Shown: piece after piece, positions 1 through 9,106 of the stretch | Layout of the letters: every line of letters starts with the position of its first letter | Position numbering within the stretch: the stretch's first letter is position 1 | NCBI GenBank assembly: GCA_900468535.1 | Contig: UBTY01000018.1 | Location: forward strand, 111,248 to 159,709 | DNA: 48,462 nucleotides | From: Hyphomicrobiales bacterium | GTDB taxonomy: Bacteria; Pseudomonadota; Alphaproteobacteria; Rhizobiales; Rhizobiaceae | Reading direction: 5' to 3' | Program-made: the position numbers and the translations under genes | The notes under the pieces: model-generated | Databases searched by the model: none | What the model saw: the letters and a program-made list of their open reading frames with translations, nothing else | Told to the model about the DNA's origin: nothing

Positions 1-633
1 GCCGGCCTCGACATCAAGGAGCTGCCGGTTCCACGCCTCGTGATCGTCACCATCGACGAGCACAATCCGCCCGATTTCGACGCCATGCGCGCGATGCTGA
101 AAGACAGTATCCCGCAATCCTCGCTGGACGATCACCGTACCTGGGTCGACCGGCTGGTCTCCATGGCCCACACCACGGTCATGATCGGTACGGGCATCCT
201 GCTGCTGGTATTTTCCGCGATGGTTCTTACGGTCGTGTTTGCAACGCGCGGTGCGCTTTCAGGCAATCGGCATATCGTCGAAGTCCTACATTTCGTCGGC
301 GCTGAAAGCTCCTTCGTCGCGACCGAGTTTCAGAAGCATTTCCTGAAGATCAGTCTCAAGGGGTCTGCCGTCGGAAGCGCACTTGCCGCTCTCTTCTTCC
401 TCACGGCGGGCTTCCTGCAGAGCCATACGATCGCGACGCCTCAGACCGACCAGGCAACCGCGCTTTTCGGCACGTTTTCCGTCGGCGCCCTGGGCTACGC
501 TGGCATCTTCGCCACCATGATCGTCATCGCCCTGCTGACGACCTTCACGGCACGCTTGACTGTCATGCGGACGATCTATGAGATCGACACCTTGCGCTCG
601 GATCCCACAAGGGCCGACGGTCTCACCAATTGA
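1..633 (+). CDS. ftsX: Cell division protein FtsX, C-terminal part (5' truncated by window edge)
   Basis: The reading frame is open from the first base, so only the last 210 residues are present. FtsX is the inner-membrane partner of the ATPase FtsE; together they control peptidoglycan hydrolases at the division site. The visible part has three hydrophobic segments (about residues 58-82, 118-142 and 160-183). The cytoplasmic linker after the first contains the ABC-permease-like stretch around HIVEVLHFVGA, and the chain ends in a short charged tail. This fits the last three of the four FtsX membrane helices. FtsE would lie further upstream. The next gene follows 68 bp downstream on the same strand. 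The family call is confident; the N-terminus cannot be judged. Confidence 0.85.
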   Translation, partial: AGLDIKELPVPRLVIVTIDEHNPPDFDAMRAMLKDSIPQSSLDDHRTWVDRLVSMAHTTVMIGTGILLLVFSAMVLTVVFATRGALSGNRHIVEVLHFVGAESSFVATEFQKHFLKISLKGSAVGSALAALFFLTAGFLQSHTIATPQTDQATALFGTFSVGALGYAGIFATMIVIALLTTFTARLTVMRTIYEIDTLRSDPTRADGLTN

Positions 634-686
634 TCTTGCCATGCCTTTTTTGCCATCAAAGCGTCTGTTCGCTGCCGTAATCTGCG

Positions 687-692
687 TATAAT
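687..692 (+). promoter_or_regulatory. Possible -10 box just before the DUF218 gene
   Basis: A perfect TATAAT lies 9 bp before the ATG at 702. Transcription would start at about 699, giving a leader of only a few bases. No Shine-Dalgarno sequence precedes this ATG, which fits a leaderless message. The -35 region (about 664-669, TCTGTT) is poor, so this is a weak call. Confidence 0.3.
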
Positions 693-701
693 TTTCGATT
701 C

Positions 702-1418
702 ATGAGCATGAGCCATATGTCCCGCAACACGAGTCGTTCGAGATCGGAGCTAAGCCGCTCCGGCTCCGAGCCTGCACGGCGCGGGCCGGTGCGGCGGATG
801 TTGCGCTGGGGCGGCTTTGCCTTTGTGCTGGCGATGGCCCTGATCTTCGGCGGCTTTCTGCATTTCGCCGATTCGGTAACAACCCTGAAGCCGCCGCTGG
901 AGCCCCGCGCCGACGCGATCGTGGTGCTGACGGGCGGCTACCAGCGAATCGACCAGGCTGTCGAACTGCTGCAGAAGGGCGCCGGCAAGCGTCTGCTGAT
1001 CTCGGGTGTCCACCCGACGACAACAAGCACACAGATCCGCAAGATGACGCAGGCCACGCCTGAACTCTTCGCCTGCTGCGTGGATATCGGCTACGACGCG
1101 CTCGACACCATCGGCAACGCCGAGGAAGCGACAAACTGGATTCACGCCAGGGGCTACAAGAGCGTGCTCGTCGTCACCAACAACTACCACATGCCGCGCA
1201 GCCTCTCGGAGCTCGCCTATGTCGATCCCGAGACGCAGTTCATTCCCTATCCCGTCGTCAATACCGACCTGAAGACCAGCGCGTGGTTCACCGATCCCAA
1301 CGCCATGCGCGTCATGCTGGCGGAGTACCTGAAAGTGCTGTTCGCCGGTGCGCGGAACCTGACCGGTCTTGGCCGCCATCCCGGCTTGCGTTCAGCCGCC
1401 TCCGACGGACAAAGCTGA
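702..1418 (+). CDS. YdcF/SanA-like DUF218 membrane-anchored protein
   Basis: This 238-residue protein has an Arg-rich N-terminus, one membrane segment (about residues 36-54) and a DUF218 domain. The DUF218 hallmarks are DAIVVLTGGYQRIDQA near residue 67, a LLISG strand, an EEATNWI helix, and VVTNNYHMPRSLSEL near residue 165. Family members (YdcF, SanA, ElyC) act at the cell envelope; ElyC and SanA affect peptidoglycan precursor supply and envelope barrier function, but the chemistry is unclear. Position between ftsX and plsC suits an envelope role. The chosen ATG has no Shine-Dalgarno sequence but follows a TATAAT at once. In-frame ATGs at 708 and 717 are alternatives. The exact function is unknown. 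Confidence 0.85.
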   Translation: MSMSHMSRNTSRSRSELSRSGSEPARRGPVRRMLRWGGFAFVLAMALIFGGFLHFADSVTTLKPPLEPRADAIVVLTGGYQRIDQAVELLQKGAGKRLLISGVHPTTTSTQIRKMTQATPELFACCVDIGYDALDTIGNAEEATNWIHARGYKSVLVVTNNYHMPRSLSELAYVDPETQFIPYPVVNTDLKTSAWFTDPNAMRVMLAEYLKVLFAGARNLTGLGRHPGLRSAASDGQS

Positions 1419-1496
1419 ACGGGCGCTTTTTTAGGCGCGCAATATCGTGTACGACGACGCAGCCGCTCGTTGCGGACACTTGCCTTGGGAAATTTC

Positions 1497-2294
1497 ATGA
1501 TCGCGCTGCGTTCCGTCCTTTTCAACACGATCTTCTACGCCAATCTCATCCTCCGGATGCTCGTCTTCTCGCCGTTTTACTTTCTGGCGCCCCGCAAGCT
1601 CGCTTACCGGGTCCCGAAGAACTGGGCACTCTCGAACCATTGGCTGATGGAAAAGATCGTCGGGACCACCTTCGAGATAGAAGGAATGGAAAACCTGCCG
1701 TCGGGTGGCTACATCCTGGCTCCCAAGCATCAGTCTTTCTGGGACACCTACGCGCTCCTGCCCTGGCTGGACGACCCGGTCTACATTCTGAAGCGCGAGC
1801 TGATGTGGATCCCGCTGTTCGGCTGGTATGCCAAGAAGCAGCGGATGATCCCGATCAATCGCGGCGCACGCGGCAAGGTCATGGTCGAGGCCCTGCGCCG
1901 CACGAAGGAAGAGCTGGCGACGGGCCGCCAGCTGATCATCTATCCCGAAGGAACGCGCCGGCCGCCGGGCGCAGAACCTGCCTACAAGTACGGGATTGCA
2001 CGGATGTATCGTGACCTTAAGCTGCCCGTCGTGCCCGTCGCCATGCACCCCGGCTTGTTTTGGCCACGCCGTAGTACGATGCGCTATCCCGGCCATTACA
2101 AGGTGCGGATCTTGCCGGCCATCCAGCCGGGAATGGATCCCGATGCCTTCTTCGCGCATCTGATCGACGTTACCGAGCGCGCCAGCGATGAACTCCTGAT
2201 CGATGCGGCCGAGCGTAATCCGGAGCTGCCGCTGCCTCCGACCGCTGCCCATCGACTTGAAGAGCTTCGCAAGGAAAGCGCTGCCCGCGCCTGA
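1497..2294 (+). CDS. plsC: 1-acyl-sn-glycerol-3-phosphate acyltransferase (PlsC family)
   Basis: This 265-residue enzyme would acylate lysophosphatidic acid to phosphatidic acid at the inner membrane, the second acylation in phospholipid synthesis. An N-terminal hydrophobic segment (about residues 5-30) is followed by the HX4D catalytic motif (HQSFWD, about residue 80) and the acceptor-binding motif YPEGTRRPPG (about residue 150). The start at 1497 is chosen because GGGA lies 6 bp upstream; an in-frame TTG at 1470 would add 9 residues. The gene runs 3' to 3' against the next one. Both stop codons lie inside the 14-bp palindrome at 2289-2302. Rhizobia carry several PlsC paralogues, so the preferred substrate is not certain. 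Confidence 0.88.
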   Translation: MIALRSVLFNTIFYANLILRMLVFSPFYFLAPRKLAYRVPKNWALSNHWLMEKIVGTTFEIEGMENLPSGGYILAPKHQSFWDTYALLPWLDDPVYILKRELMWIPLFGWYAKKQRMIPINRGARGKVMVEALRRTKEELATGRQLIIYPEGTRRPPGAEPAYKYGIARMYRDLKLPVVPVAMHPGLFWPRRSTMRYPGHYKVRILPAIQPGMDPDAFFAHLIDVTERASDELLIDAAERNPELPLPPTAAHRLEELRKESAARA

Positions 2295-2296
2295 CG

Positions 2297-2866
2297 TCAG
2301 GCCGCCCGCAGCCGCTCCACTTCGTCGACCACCTGTTCGAGCCAGTGATCCCGGATACCCATGTCCTTCATATGCGCCAGCGTATTGAAGACATAGGCGT
2401 CGTTGGGCCCCGATCTACCCTGCGCCTCATGCACGATCTGCGCGGCTGCCACCGCATCCAGCGCGCCCGCATATTGCTTGTGGTTCCGATCAACGACGTA
2501 GGTCACGCCTTTGACGCTGCGCCCGCCGGCAAGCTGCAGTGAAAGGTTGCGTTCCAGATAAACATTGGTGACGAGCTCGCGCTCCCGCAGGTATTCGATC
2601 ACCTCGTGCCAGAGGTCAGAGGCGACCCGAAAGGCCATTCCCCGGCACGATCCGCCGCGGTCAAGCCCGAGCACCAGCCCAGGATTCTGCTCCGTTCCCC
2701 TGTGTACCCAGGATCGGACGCATAGCGAGCGACGATACCCACGAACAAGCGCCTGAGACTGCTCAACAAACTCGAAGCCCGGATTCCACATGAGGGATCC
2801 GTAGCCAAACACCCAAAATTCGTCCATATCGCACGCCAGACCGAAATTCTCTTTGCGATTCACCAT
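2297..2866 (-). CDS. ChaC-like gamma-glutamylcyclotransferase
   Basis: This protein (189 residues, or 176 if translation starts at the ATG ending at 2827) carries the glycine-rich substrate loop VFGYGSLMWNPGFEF at its N-terminus, and the segment EYLRERE that supplies the acidic residue expected to catalyse the reaction. ChaC-type enzymes release 5-oxoproline from gamma-glutamyl compounds, in particular glutathione, in the cytoplasm. The second ATG places the YGSL loop at the usual distance from the N-terminus and is a good alternative. The gene is divergent from the DUF2125 gene, whose start codon nearly touches it. Substrate specificity is inferred from family only. Confidence 0.85.
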   Translation of the reverse strand: MVNRKENFGLACDMDEFWVFGYGSLMWNPGFEFVEQSQALVRGYRRSLCVRSWVHRGTEQNPGLVLGLDRGGSCRGMAFRVASDLWHEVIEYLRERELVTNVYLERNLSLQLAGGRSVKGVTYVVDRNHKQYAGALDAVAAAQIVHEAQGRSGPNDAYVFNTLAHMKDMGIRDHWLEQVVDEVERLRAA

Positions 2867-2877
2867 TGGAGAACATC

Positions 2878-3879
2878 ATGGCAGCGTCAAGCCAATCTAG
2901 CAGCGGCAGGAAGTTCTGGCTGCTTGGCGGCGGCATTATCTTGGTCATCGCGCTTTATACCGGCGGCTGGTTCTATGCTGCCTCGCAATTGAAGACCACG
3001 GTGCTGAGAGCCATCGCGCCACGCGATAGCGCCGGCGTGAGCGGCGAATGCGCCGACATCGATTTCCGTGGCTTCCCGTTCCGTATCGGCCTGTTCTGCT
3101 CGAAGGTCGATGTCGACGACAACGTCAACGGCGTCTCGGCAAGCTTCGGCGAGCTTCGCTCGGCGGCTCAGGTCTATGCCCCGGGCCATATTGTCTGGGA
3201 GCTCGATTCTCCGGCGGAGATCAGGACCGCCCACGGTCTTTCGATAAACGCCGAATGGGCGAACCTGCAATCCAGCCTCGTCACGAAGCTGAAGGGCATT
3301 GACCGTTCCTCCACCGTCATCGACGGCCTGAAGGTTGTTGCAACATCCTCCACCACCGGTCAGACGGTCAATTTCGATTCCACCCACACTGAAATCCATC
3401 TTCGCCAGAACGGCGCCGATCTTGATGGCGCGGTCGCCGTGATGGGCTCCAACACCAAGATCAAGGACTGGCCGCAGGTCTTCCCGCAGCTCACCGCGAG
3501 CGCCGACATCACGCTGGCCGGCAAGGCGGGAATGATCGACGGCAGCGACCAGAAGGGCCTCTATGGGGCAAGCGGAGAACTGCGCAAGGCCGTGGCCGAT
3601 ATCGGCGACGGCAGGACCATGACCGTCACCGGTCCCTTCTCCTTCGATGAGGAAGGCTATCTATCGGGCCAGTTCAAGCTGGAGATCGAGCGCCTCGGTC
3701 CCTGGCGCGACAGCATCAAGACGACCTTCCCGGAGATCGCGAAGAGCGTCGACACCGCAGCCAAGCTCTTGAAGGCCCTCGCGGGCGGCGGCGACAAGGT
3801 TTCCGTCGATCTCGTCGTCAACAAGGGCAATGCTACCGTCAGCGGCTTCATCCCGCTCGGCTCGATCCCCCCGATCTGA
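2878..3879 (+). CDS. DUF2125 envelope protein
   Basis: This 333-residue protein has an uncleaved signal or membrane anchor (about residues 12-34), followed by a beta-rich periplasmic domain. ECADIDFRGFPFRIGLFC near residue 52 is the DUF2125 signature, with two cysteines that could form a disulphide. The start at 2878 has GGAG 6 bp upstream, better than an upstream TTG at 2866. DUF2125 proteins are common in alphaproteobacteria and have no established function. The fold resembles AsmA-like or lipid-handling envelope proteins, but that is inference. The gene converges on tyrC with only 2 bp between stop codons and no hairpin terminator. Confidence 0.8.
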   Translation: MAASSQSSSGRKFWLLGGGIILVIALYTGGWFYAASQLKTTVLRAIAPRDSAGVSGECADIDFRGFPFRIGLFCSKVDVDDNVNGVSASFGELRSAAQVYAPGHIVWELDSPAEIRTAHGLSINAEWANLQSSLVTKLKGIDRSSTVIDGLKVVATSSTTGQTVNFDSTHTEIHLRQNGADLDGAVAVMGSNTKIKDWPQVFPQLTASADITLAGKAGMIDGSDQKGLYGASGELRKAVADIGDGRTMTVTGPFSFDEEGYLSGQFKLEIERLGPWRDSIKTTFPEIAKSVDTAAKLLKALAGGGDKVSVDLVVNKGNATVSGFIPLGSIPPI

Positions 3880-3881
3880 GG

Positions 3882-4811
3882 TTAAGGCTTCTTGTCCAGG
3901 GCATGTGGGCGCCCGAAATCCGGCGCGTCCACATCCTGCCCTGCCTGTATGATCGAGCGGCGGACCGCACGCGTGCGCGTGAACAGCTCGAATATCTTGT
4001 CGCCTTCGCCCCAGCGGATTGCACGCTGCAGGTAGGCAAGATCTTCCGAAAAGCGTGCCAGCATCTCAAGGATCGCATCCTTGTTATGCAGGCAGACATC
4101 TCGCCACATCGTCGGGTCGGATGCCGCAAGACGGGTGAAGTCGCGAAAACCGGAGGCCGAATATTTGATAACTTCGGATTCGGTCACCGTCTCCAGATCG
4201 TCGGCCGTGCCGACGATGTTGTAGGCTATGATGTGCGGCAGATGCGAGACGATCGCGAGCACCTTGTCGTGGTGCTCAGGGTCCATCTCATCCACCTTGG
4301 AACCGAGCGTCTCCCAGAACTGACGAAGCGTATTCAACGCGGCCGGATCGGTGTCAGCAACCGGCGTAAAGATGCACCAGCGTCCCTCGAAGAGACCCGG
4401 AAAGCCAGCGTCCGGGCCCGACTTCTCGGTGCCCGCCAGCGGATGCCCCGGAATGAAGTGAACGTGCGGCGGCATATGCGGCTGCATCTGTGCGATAACA
4501 GAAGCCTTCGTGGAACCGACATCAGTCACGATCGCGCCCGGCTTCAGGCTGCCGGCGATCTCCTTCGCGACGCTTTCCGAGGCGCCCACCGGCACCGACA
4601 CGATGACCAGATCCGCGCCCTCGACAGCCTCTGCCGAAGACGTCGTATAGCGATCGCCAAGCGCTAGCTCTTCGGCGCGCTTGAGCGTCTCGGCGCTGCG
4701 GGTCGCAATAACGACCTCTTTCGCCAGCCCGAGCCGCTTGATGTCATGCGCGAGCGAGGAGCCGATCAGGCCGATGCCGATCAGCGCGATGCGATCGAAC
4801 TGGGCGGTCAT
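3882..4811 (-). CDS. tyrC: Prephenate/arogenate dehydrogenase
   Basis: This 309-residue NAD(P)-dependent enzyme oxidatively decarboxylates prephenate (or arogenate) in tyrosine synthesis. The Rossmann loop GIGLIGSS is at residues 12-19. The substrate-site segment around [14 protein letters not shown] (about residues 118-131) contains the conserved catalytic His. [10 protein letters not shown] (about residue 190) is also typical of the TyrA/TyrC family. No chorismate mutase or ACT domain is fused. The start overlaps the hisC stop by 4 bp (ATGA), so the two are translationally coupled. Prephenate or arogenate preference cannot be read from sequence alone. Confidence 0.93.
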   Translation of the reverse strand: MTAQFDRIALIGIGLIGSSLAHDIKRLGLAKEVVIATRSAETLKRAEELALGDRYTTSSAEAVEGADLVIVSVPVGASESVAKEIAGSLKPGAIVTDVGSTKASVIAQMQPHMPPHVHFIPGHPLAGTEKSGPDAGFPGLFEGRWCIFTPVADTDPAALNTLRQFWETLGSKVDEMDPEHHDKVLAIVSHLPHIIAYNIVGTADDLETVTESEVIKYSASGFRDFTRLAASDPTMWRDVCLHNKDAILEMLARFSEDLAYLQRAIRWGEGDKIFELFTRTRAVRRSIIQAGQDVDAPDFGRPHALDKKP

Positions 4812-5917
4812 GCCTTGCGTCCCAAAAATTCGCCGAGCGACTCGATGACGCCGCGGTTCGCTTCCTCTGGTCCGATGCTCATGCGCAGCGAATTGGCAAA
4901 CCCATAGCCCTTTACGGCGCGCAGGATATAGCCGCGGCTCGTCAGGAACTCGTCGGCGTCAGCAGCACGCTTGCCGTCGACGTCAGGGAAGTGGATCAGC
5001 ACGAAGTTTGTGACCGACGGCGTCACCTTGAGCCCGAGCGCCTCGAACGCGGAGGTGAGCTTATCGAGCCACATCTGGTTGAAGGCGACCGTCTCCTGAA
5101 CGAAAGCCTGATCCCGGATCGCTGCCGCGCCGGCGGAAATCGCAGCAGAGTTCATGTTGAACGGCCCGCGAACGCGGTTCAGCGCATCGACGATCTCGGC
5201 CGGCGCGTACATCCAGCCGACGCGCAGCGCGGCAAGGCCGTAGACCTTCGAGAAGGTCCGCGTCATCACGACGTTTGCATTGGACGAAACGATTTCGATC
5301 CCGGCTTCATAGTCGTTCCGGCGAACATATTCGGCATAGGCCGCGTCGAGAACCAGAACGACGTTCTTTGGCAGCGCGGCTTGCAGCCGGCGTATCTCGC
5401 TGACCGGAACATAGGTCCCGGTCGGGTTGCCGGGGTTGGCGATGAACACCATTTTCGTCTTCGGGGTCACCGCAGCAAGGATGGCGTCGACATCAACGGT
5501 CGCGTCTTTCTCCTTGACAGTAACCGGCGTCGCGCCGGCGCCCATGATCTGGATCTTGTAGACGAGAAAACCGTGCTCGGTGATGATGGCCTCGTCGCCG
5601 GCGCCGAGATAGACGTGGCAAAGAAGCCCGAGCAGCTCGTCGGAACCGTTGCCGCATAAAATGTTAGCCGGGTTAAGACCATGGACCGCAGCGATCGCCT
5701 CGCGCAATTCGATGGCCTGACCGTCGGGATAGCGCTCCAGATTGGCGGCAGCGGCGCGAAATGCCTCAATCGCCTTCGGGCTGGCACCCAGCGGCGTTTC
5801 GTTCGAAGAGAGCTTGTAGACGCGCGCAACGCCCGGCGCGTGCTCCTTGCCCGGCACATAGGCTGCGATATCCAGAATACCGGGACGCGGAACGGGCTTG
5901 CTCATCTCTTCGCTCAT
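4808..5917 (-). CDS. hisC: Histidinol-phosphate / aromatic aminotransferase
   Basis: This 369-residue PLP enzyme is of fold type I. It shows the N-terminal SSNETPLG motif (about residue 37), [10 protein letters not shown] (about residue 161) and DAAYAEY (about residue 191). The PLP lysine is in [15 protein letters not shown] (Lys224), followed by the substrate-binding RMSIGPEE near the C-terminus. HisC paralogues placed next to tyrC usually transaminate aromatic precursors as well as histidinol phosphate, which fits the 4-bp overlap with tyrC. The start at 5917 is chosen because the longer frame to 6148 has Arg/Ser-rich, non-coding character; 5905 is an alternative ATG. Confidence 0.92.
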   Translation of the reverse strand: MSEEMSKPVPRPGILDIAAYVPGKEHAPGVARVYKLSSNETPLGASPKAIEAFRAAAANLERYPDGQAIELREAIAAVHGLNPANILCGNGSDELLGLLCHVYLGAGDEAIITEHGFLVYKIQIMGAGATPVTVKEKDATVDVDAILAAVTPKTKMVFIANPGNPTGTYVPVSEIRRLQAALPKNVVLVLDAAYAEYVRRNDYEAGIEIVSSNANVVMTRTFSKVYGLAALRVGWMYAPAEIVDALNRVRGPFNMNSAAISAGAAAIRDQAFVQETVAFNQMWLDKLTSAFEALGLKVTPSVTNFVLIHFPDVDGKRAADADEFLTSRGYILRAVKGYGFANSLRMSIGPEEANRGVIESLGEFLGRKA

Positions 5918-6006
5918 GGGATCGACCTTGGAAAAACACCGGAAATCCGGCTGAAATTGCCCTGAGGCAATAGAACGGAACGACGATCTTGTCGAGTGCC
6001 GAGCGG

Positions 6007-6747
6007 CTATCTGCTGCGCGTGGTCGGAACACCGTGAGGTGCCAGCACCGGAACGAAGACGCGGCGAGACGCGCGGGCCGCCACCGGCAGGCCCTGATAG
6101 AGCCGCTTCTGGGCTTCGACGATGATGACACCGGAAAAGGCAGGCCACAACGCCCGTCCGACACGCTCGAAGACACCGCGAACGCGCATCATCGTGCGGA
6201 GCTTGGATGGAGGAAACAGCAGCGCCTCAGCCGTCGCACCGGGGGTAAAATTGGTCTCTCGCAGCAAATGTGTCAGCTGGCCACGAGAATAGGGACGCCC
6301 GGAGCCAAACGGCGTGTGTTCCATCCGCGCCCATACGCCGCGACGGTTCGGCACCACAATGACCAGACGGCCGCCCGGAGCCAGCACGCGCCAGAGCTCC
6401 TTCAAGGTTTCCCGCGGGCTCTCGGCGAATTCGAGGGAATGAACCATGAGCACCCGATCGATCGACGAGTCTGGCAGAGGCAGTTCCTCGTCGAAGATCA
6501 ACGCCGTGCTCGACAGCGAGCCCATAGGCCAATTGACCGCGCCCTGCCCGGCCGGCATGAACGCGAAAGTGCGCTCGGTGTCAGCCTGGAAACGGTCGAG
6601 GAACGGCACGGCGTAGCCGAGACCCACGAGCCGCTCCTGAGGCAGACGAACCCATAGAGACGACAGCGCCATGGAGATCGACTGCTCGGCAATACGGCCA
6701 AGGTCCGAGTGATAAAACTGGCGCAGGTCTACGATATCGGCGTGCAT
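6007..6747 (-). CDS. Class I SAM-dependent methyltransferase
   Basis: This 246-residue protein has a motif I-like strand [13 protein letters not shown] (about residues 36-48), [18 protein letters not shown] (motif II region) and [18 protein letters not shown] (motif III), the order of a UbiE/Methyltransf_11 domain. The start at 6747 follows protein similarity in this family; the frame upstream looks non-coding. The C-terminus ends in a basic tail after a possible amphipathic helix. It is divergent from gloB with 89 bp between start codons. The substrate is unknown. Its place beside glyoxalase II is common in rhizobia and does not itself point to a pathway. Confidence 0.82.
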   Translation of the reverse strand: MHADIVDLRQFYHSDLGRIAEQSISMALSSLWVRLPQERLVGLGYAVPFLDRFQADTERTFAFMPAGQGAVNWPMGSLSSTALIFDEELPLPDSSIDRVLMVHSLEFAESPRETLKELWRVLAPGGRLVIVVPNRRGVWARMEHTPFGSGRPYSRGQLTHLLRETNFTPGATAEALLFPPSKLRTMMRVRGVFERVGRALWPAFSGVIIVEAQKRLYQGLPVAARASRRVFVPVLAPHGVPTTRSR

Positions 6748-6836
6748 TGCACCAAATGTTATCAATGGCCGATTGGACTTCAAGGTCGGAACCTCTACAT
6801 TCCCGGTATGTCCGCGATAAAGAGGTATTTTGAGCG

Positions 6837-7607
6837 ATGAAACCTTTGGATTTAGATGTTTTTCTTTGCCGCACCGACAATTTCGGAGTGCTGGTGCATG
6901 ATCCTGAAACCAATCTGACGGTGTCGATCGACGCCCCCGATGCAAATGCCGTCATGGCTGCAGCCGATCGGCGCGGCTGGACGATCACCCACATTTTCAC
7001 GACCCACCATCACACCGACCATGTCGAAGGCAACCTTGCGCTCAAGGAGCATTATGGTTGCGAGATCATCGGCCCGATCAACGAGGCCGTCGCCATACCC
7101 GGCCTCGACAAGACGATGGCAGATGGCGACACGTTTCTGTTTGGCGACCACACCATCAGCGTCATCGAGACGCCCGGCCACACGGCAGGCCATATCTGCT
7201 ACCACTTCGTCGACGACAAGCTTCTGTTTGCCGCTGACACCCTGTTCGCGCTCGGTTGCGGACGGCTTTTCGAGCGGCCGGCAGCCGACATGTGGCACTC
7301 CCTGCAGAAGCTCGCGGTACTCCCCGATGAAACGGCGGTCTATTTCGGCCACGAGTACACATTGTCGAATGCCCGCTTCGCGCTGACGATCGATCCCACC
7401 AACGAACGGCTGAAAAGCCGCGCTGCAGAGATCGAAGCCATGCGGGCCGAGGGCAAGTTCACCATCCCCACCACGCTTGCTCTGGAGAAGGAGACGAACC
7501 CCTTCCTGCGCGCCGGCGACCCGGCAATCCGTCGCAACCTGCTGATGGAAAGCAAGACGAACGAAGAGGTGTTTGCGGAGATCCGCAAGCGCAAGGACAA
7601 TTTCTGA
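6837..7607 (+). CDS. gloB: Hydroxyacylglutathione hydrolase (glyoxalase II)
   Basis: This 256-residue cytoplasmic metallo-beta-lactamase-fold enzyme hydrolyses S-D-lactoylglutathione to lactate and glutathione, finishing methylglyoxal detoxification. The metal motif THHHTDH is at residues 56-62. Further ligands are visible in [11 protein letters not shown] (His about 115), the bridging Asp in [16 protein letters not shown], and [12 protein letters not shown] near residue 172. The C-terminal HAGH region with NPFLR binds glutathione. AGAGG lies 10 bp before the ATG. Its TGA shares one base with the next gene's ATG, so the two are coupled. Confidence 0.95.
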   Translation: MKPLDLDVFLCRTDNFGVLVHDPETNLTVSIDAPDANAVMAAADRRGWTITHIFTTHHHTDHVEGNLALKEHYGCEIIGPINEAVAIPGLDKTMADGDTFLFGDHTISVIETPGHTAGHICYHFVDDKLLFAADTLFALGCGRLFERPAADMWHSLQKLAVLPDETAVYFGHEYTLSNARFALTIDPTNERLKSRAAEIEAMRAEGKFTIPTTLALEKETNPFLRAGDPAIRRNLLMESKTNEEVFAEIRKRKDNF

Positions 7608-8029
7608 TGTCGGCGGACGAGATTATCGAAGCGCTTTCGATGCAGCCGCACCCGGAAGGCGGCTGGTACGTCCAGACATTTCGCGATAGCCCCGACGACA
7701 AGCGCGGGCATTCGACGGCGATCTACTATCTGCTGAAATCGGGACAACGCTCGCATTGGCACCGTGTCCACGACGCGGCCGAGGTCTGGCATTTCTATGC
7801 GGGTGCGCCGCTAGCGCTTCATCGTTCCGAAGATGGGAAAGCAAGCGAAACCTTGAGGCTCGGGACAGACATCCTCGCCGGCGAACGTCCGCAAGCGATC
7901 ATCCCGGCAAACTGGTGGCAATCCGCTGAAACGCTCGGCGATTTCACGCTGGTCGGGTGCACGGTTGCGCCCGGCTTCGAATTCGCGAGCTTCGAAATGG
8001 CCCCGCCCGACTGGAAGCCGGCGGGCTGA
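7607..8029 (+). CDS. DUF985 family cupin
   Basis: This 140-residue single-domain protein starts with the DUF985 signature MQPHPEGGWYVQTFRD (about residues 12-27). It continues with SHWHRVHDAAEVWHFYAGAPLALH, a cupin barrel strand with several possible metal-binding His and Glu residues, and ends with VAPGFEFASFEMA. The family has structures but no settled reaction; sugar epimerase-like or stress roles have been proposed. The start overlaps the gloB stop (TGATG), so it should be co-translated with glyoxalase II, which hints at reactive-aldehyde or sugar-derived damage metabolism. That link is inference. Confidence 0.85.
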   Translation: MSADEIIEALSMQPHPEGGWYVQTFRDSPDDKRGHSTAIYYLLKSGQRSHWHRVHDAAEVWHFYAGAPLALHRSEDGKASETLRLGTDILAGERPQAIIPANWWQSAETLGDFTLVGCTVAPGFEFASFEMAPPDWKPAG

Positions 8030-8031
8030 GA

Positions 8032-8286
8032 TCAGGGCTCTGCCTTTTCAGCCGCCGCGACCGGCTCGGGTTTCTTGATCATGCGGGCCGCGTCGAGAAC
8101 GAGCGGATGCAGCCCGTTGTCCCCTGTCTCCAGGATCTCGAACAACTGGCGCCGCATGCGCGGCTCCCAAAACTTGTTGATGTGGGTCGCAACGCCCCCA
8201 GCCGCCTCGGAACTCGGCTGGCTGGTAAAGAAAGTGGCGATCTGGTTGGCCATATAGACCAGCTTGCTATGCGTATCATGCGACAT
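8032..8286 (-). CDS. fdsD: NAD-dependent formate dehydrogenase delta subunit
   Basis: This 84-residue protein begins MSHDTHSKLVYMANQIATFF and contains INKFWEPRMRRQLFEIL, the recognisable FdsD pattern. FdsD is a small accessory or structural component of soluble molybdenum formate dehydrogenases and is needed for active enzyme in relatives studied, but binds no cofactor. Its start lies 11 bp inside the end of fdhD, showing it is the last gene of the fdsGBA-fdhD-fdsD operon. The longer frame up to 8358 overlaps fdhD further and is unlikely. No hairpin terminator follows; the stop is 2 bp from the converging cupin gene. Confidence 0.88.
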   Translation of the reverse strand: MSHDTHSKLVYMANQIATFFTSQPSSEAAGGVATHINKFWEPRMRRQLFEILETGDNGLHPLVLDAARMIKKPEPVAAAEKAEP

Positions 8287-9106
8287 CGGAAATGCTTCCA
8301 GGCTGGATGCGGTGCGGATGCGTGAAAATCTCGAAATCCTCGCCGCGCACCAGGGCAACGAGGGTCATTCCGGCTTCATCGGCCGTGCGAATGGCAAGGG
8401 CTGTCGGCGCCGAGATGGCGACCAGAATGGAACTGCCGAGGATTGCCGCCTTCTGGACCATCTCGACCGATAGACGACTTGTAACCGCGACAATGCCTTC
8501 CGCCCCGGATCGCTGCTCAGCAATCACCGCGCCGCAGAGCTTGTCGAGCGCATTGTGGCGGCCGACATCCTCGCGCACCGCAAGCAGCCCCTTGCCCGGC
8601 ACATAGAAGCCGGCGCCATGCACGGCGCGCGTCTCGCGATGCAGCGGCTGCGCGCCATTCAATAGCGCAACGGCTTCTACGATGTCTCGGTAGGTGACCT
8701 CGAGAGACACGGCCGCCACGTCAGGCACCTTGCGAACGGCCTGCTCGATCGACTCGATACCGCAGAGACCGCAGCCGACAGGCCCAGCCATGCTGCGTCT
8801 GCGCGCCGTAAGAACCGTGGCAACGTCATCGACGAGAGCAATCTGGACATCGATGCCGCTCTCGCTCTCGACGATCTCGATGCCGGCGACCTGGCCGACG
8901 TCGGAAATGATCCCTTCCGTGAGGCTGAAACCAATGGCGAAATCCTCAAGATCGGCAGGCGTCCCCATCATCACGGCATGCGTGCTGCCGCCATAGGAAA
9001 ACGCGATCGGCACTTCCTCGGGAACGATCCGCTCGCCGGACAGAACGACACCGCCGCTGCGGGCGGTGCGTTTGACGGCAATGCGGGTCGGGCGATCGAT
9101 CGTCAC
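8276..9106 (-). CDS. fdhD: Sulfurtransferase FdhD (FdsC), formate dehydrogenase accessory protein
   Basis: This 276-residue protein passes sulfur to the molybdenum cofactor to activate formate dehydrogenase. The loop VGCGLCGIESIEQA (about residues 132-145) carries the CxxC pair expected to carry the persulfide, here Cys-Gly-Leu-Cys. KGLLAVREDVGRHNALDKL (about residues 174-192) is the strongly conserved FdhD signature. The start is GTG, overlapping the fdsA stop by 4 bp (GTGA), with GGAG 8 bp upstream. It overlaps fdsD by 11 bp at the other end. The order matches fdsGBACD operons, where FdhD is called FdsC. Confidence 0.94.
   Translation of the reverse strand: MTIDRPTRIAVKRTARSGGVVLSGERIVPEEVPIAFSYGGSTHAVMMGTPADLEDFAIGFSLTEGIISDVGQVAGIEIVESESGIDVQIALVDDVATVLTARRRSMAGPVGCGLCGIESIEQAVRKVPDVAAVSLEVTYRDIVEAVALLNGAQPLHRETRAVHGAGFYVPGKGLLAVREDVGRHNALDKLCGAVIAEQRSGAEGIVAVTSRLSVEMVQKAAILGSSILVAISAPTALAIRTADEAGMTLVALVRGEDFEIFTHPHRIQPGSISDVA

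Noticed and set aside
2289..2302. 14-bp palindrome GCCTGACGTCAGGC covering the stop codons of two convergent genes.
   Set aside because: Two convergent TGA stops placed 2 bp apart create most of this symmetry. There is no T-run or loop, so it is not a terminator.
5918..6148. N-terminal extension of HisC by 77 residues.
   Set aside because: The extra residues are Arg/Ser/Ala-rich noise and overlap the 3' part of the neighbouring methyltransferase gene; the ATG at 5917 gives normal HisC length.
7607..8029. DUF985 cupin as a sugar epimerase.
   Set aside because: The family fold supports cupin only; no sequence feature settles an epimerase reaction.
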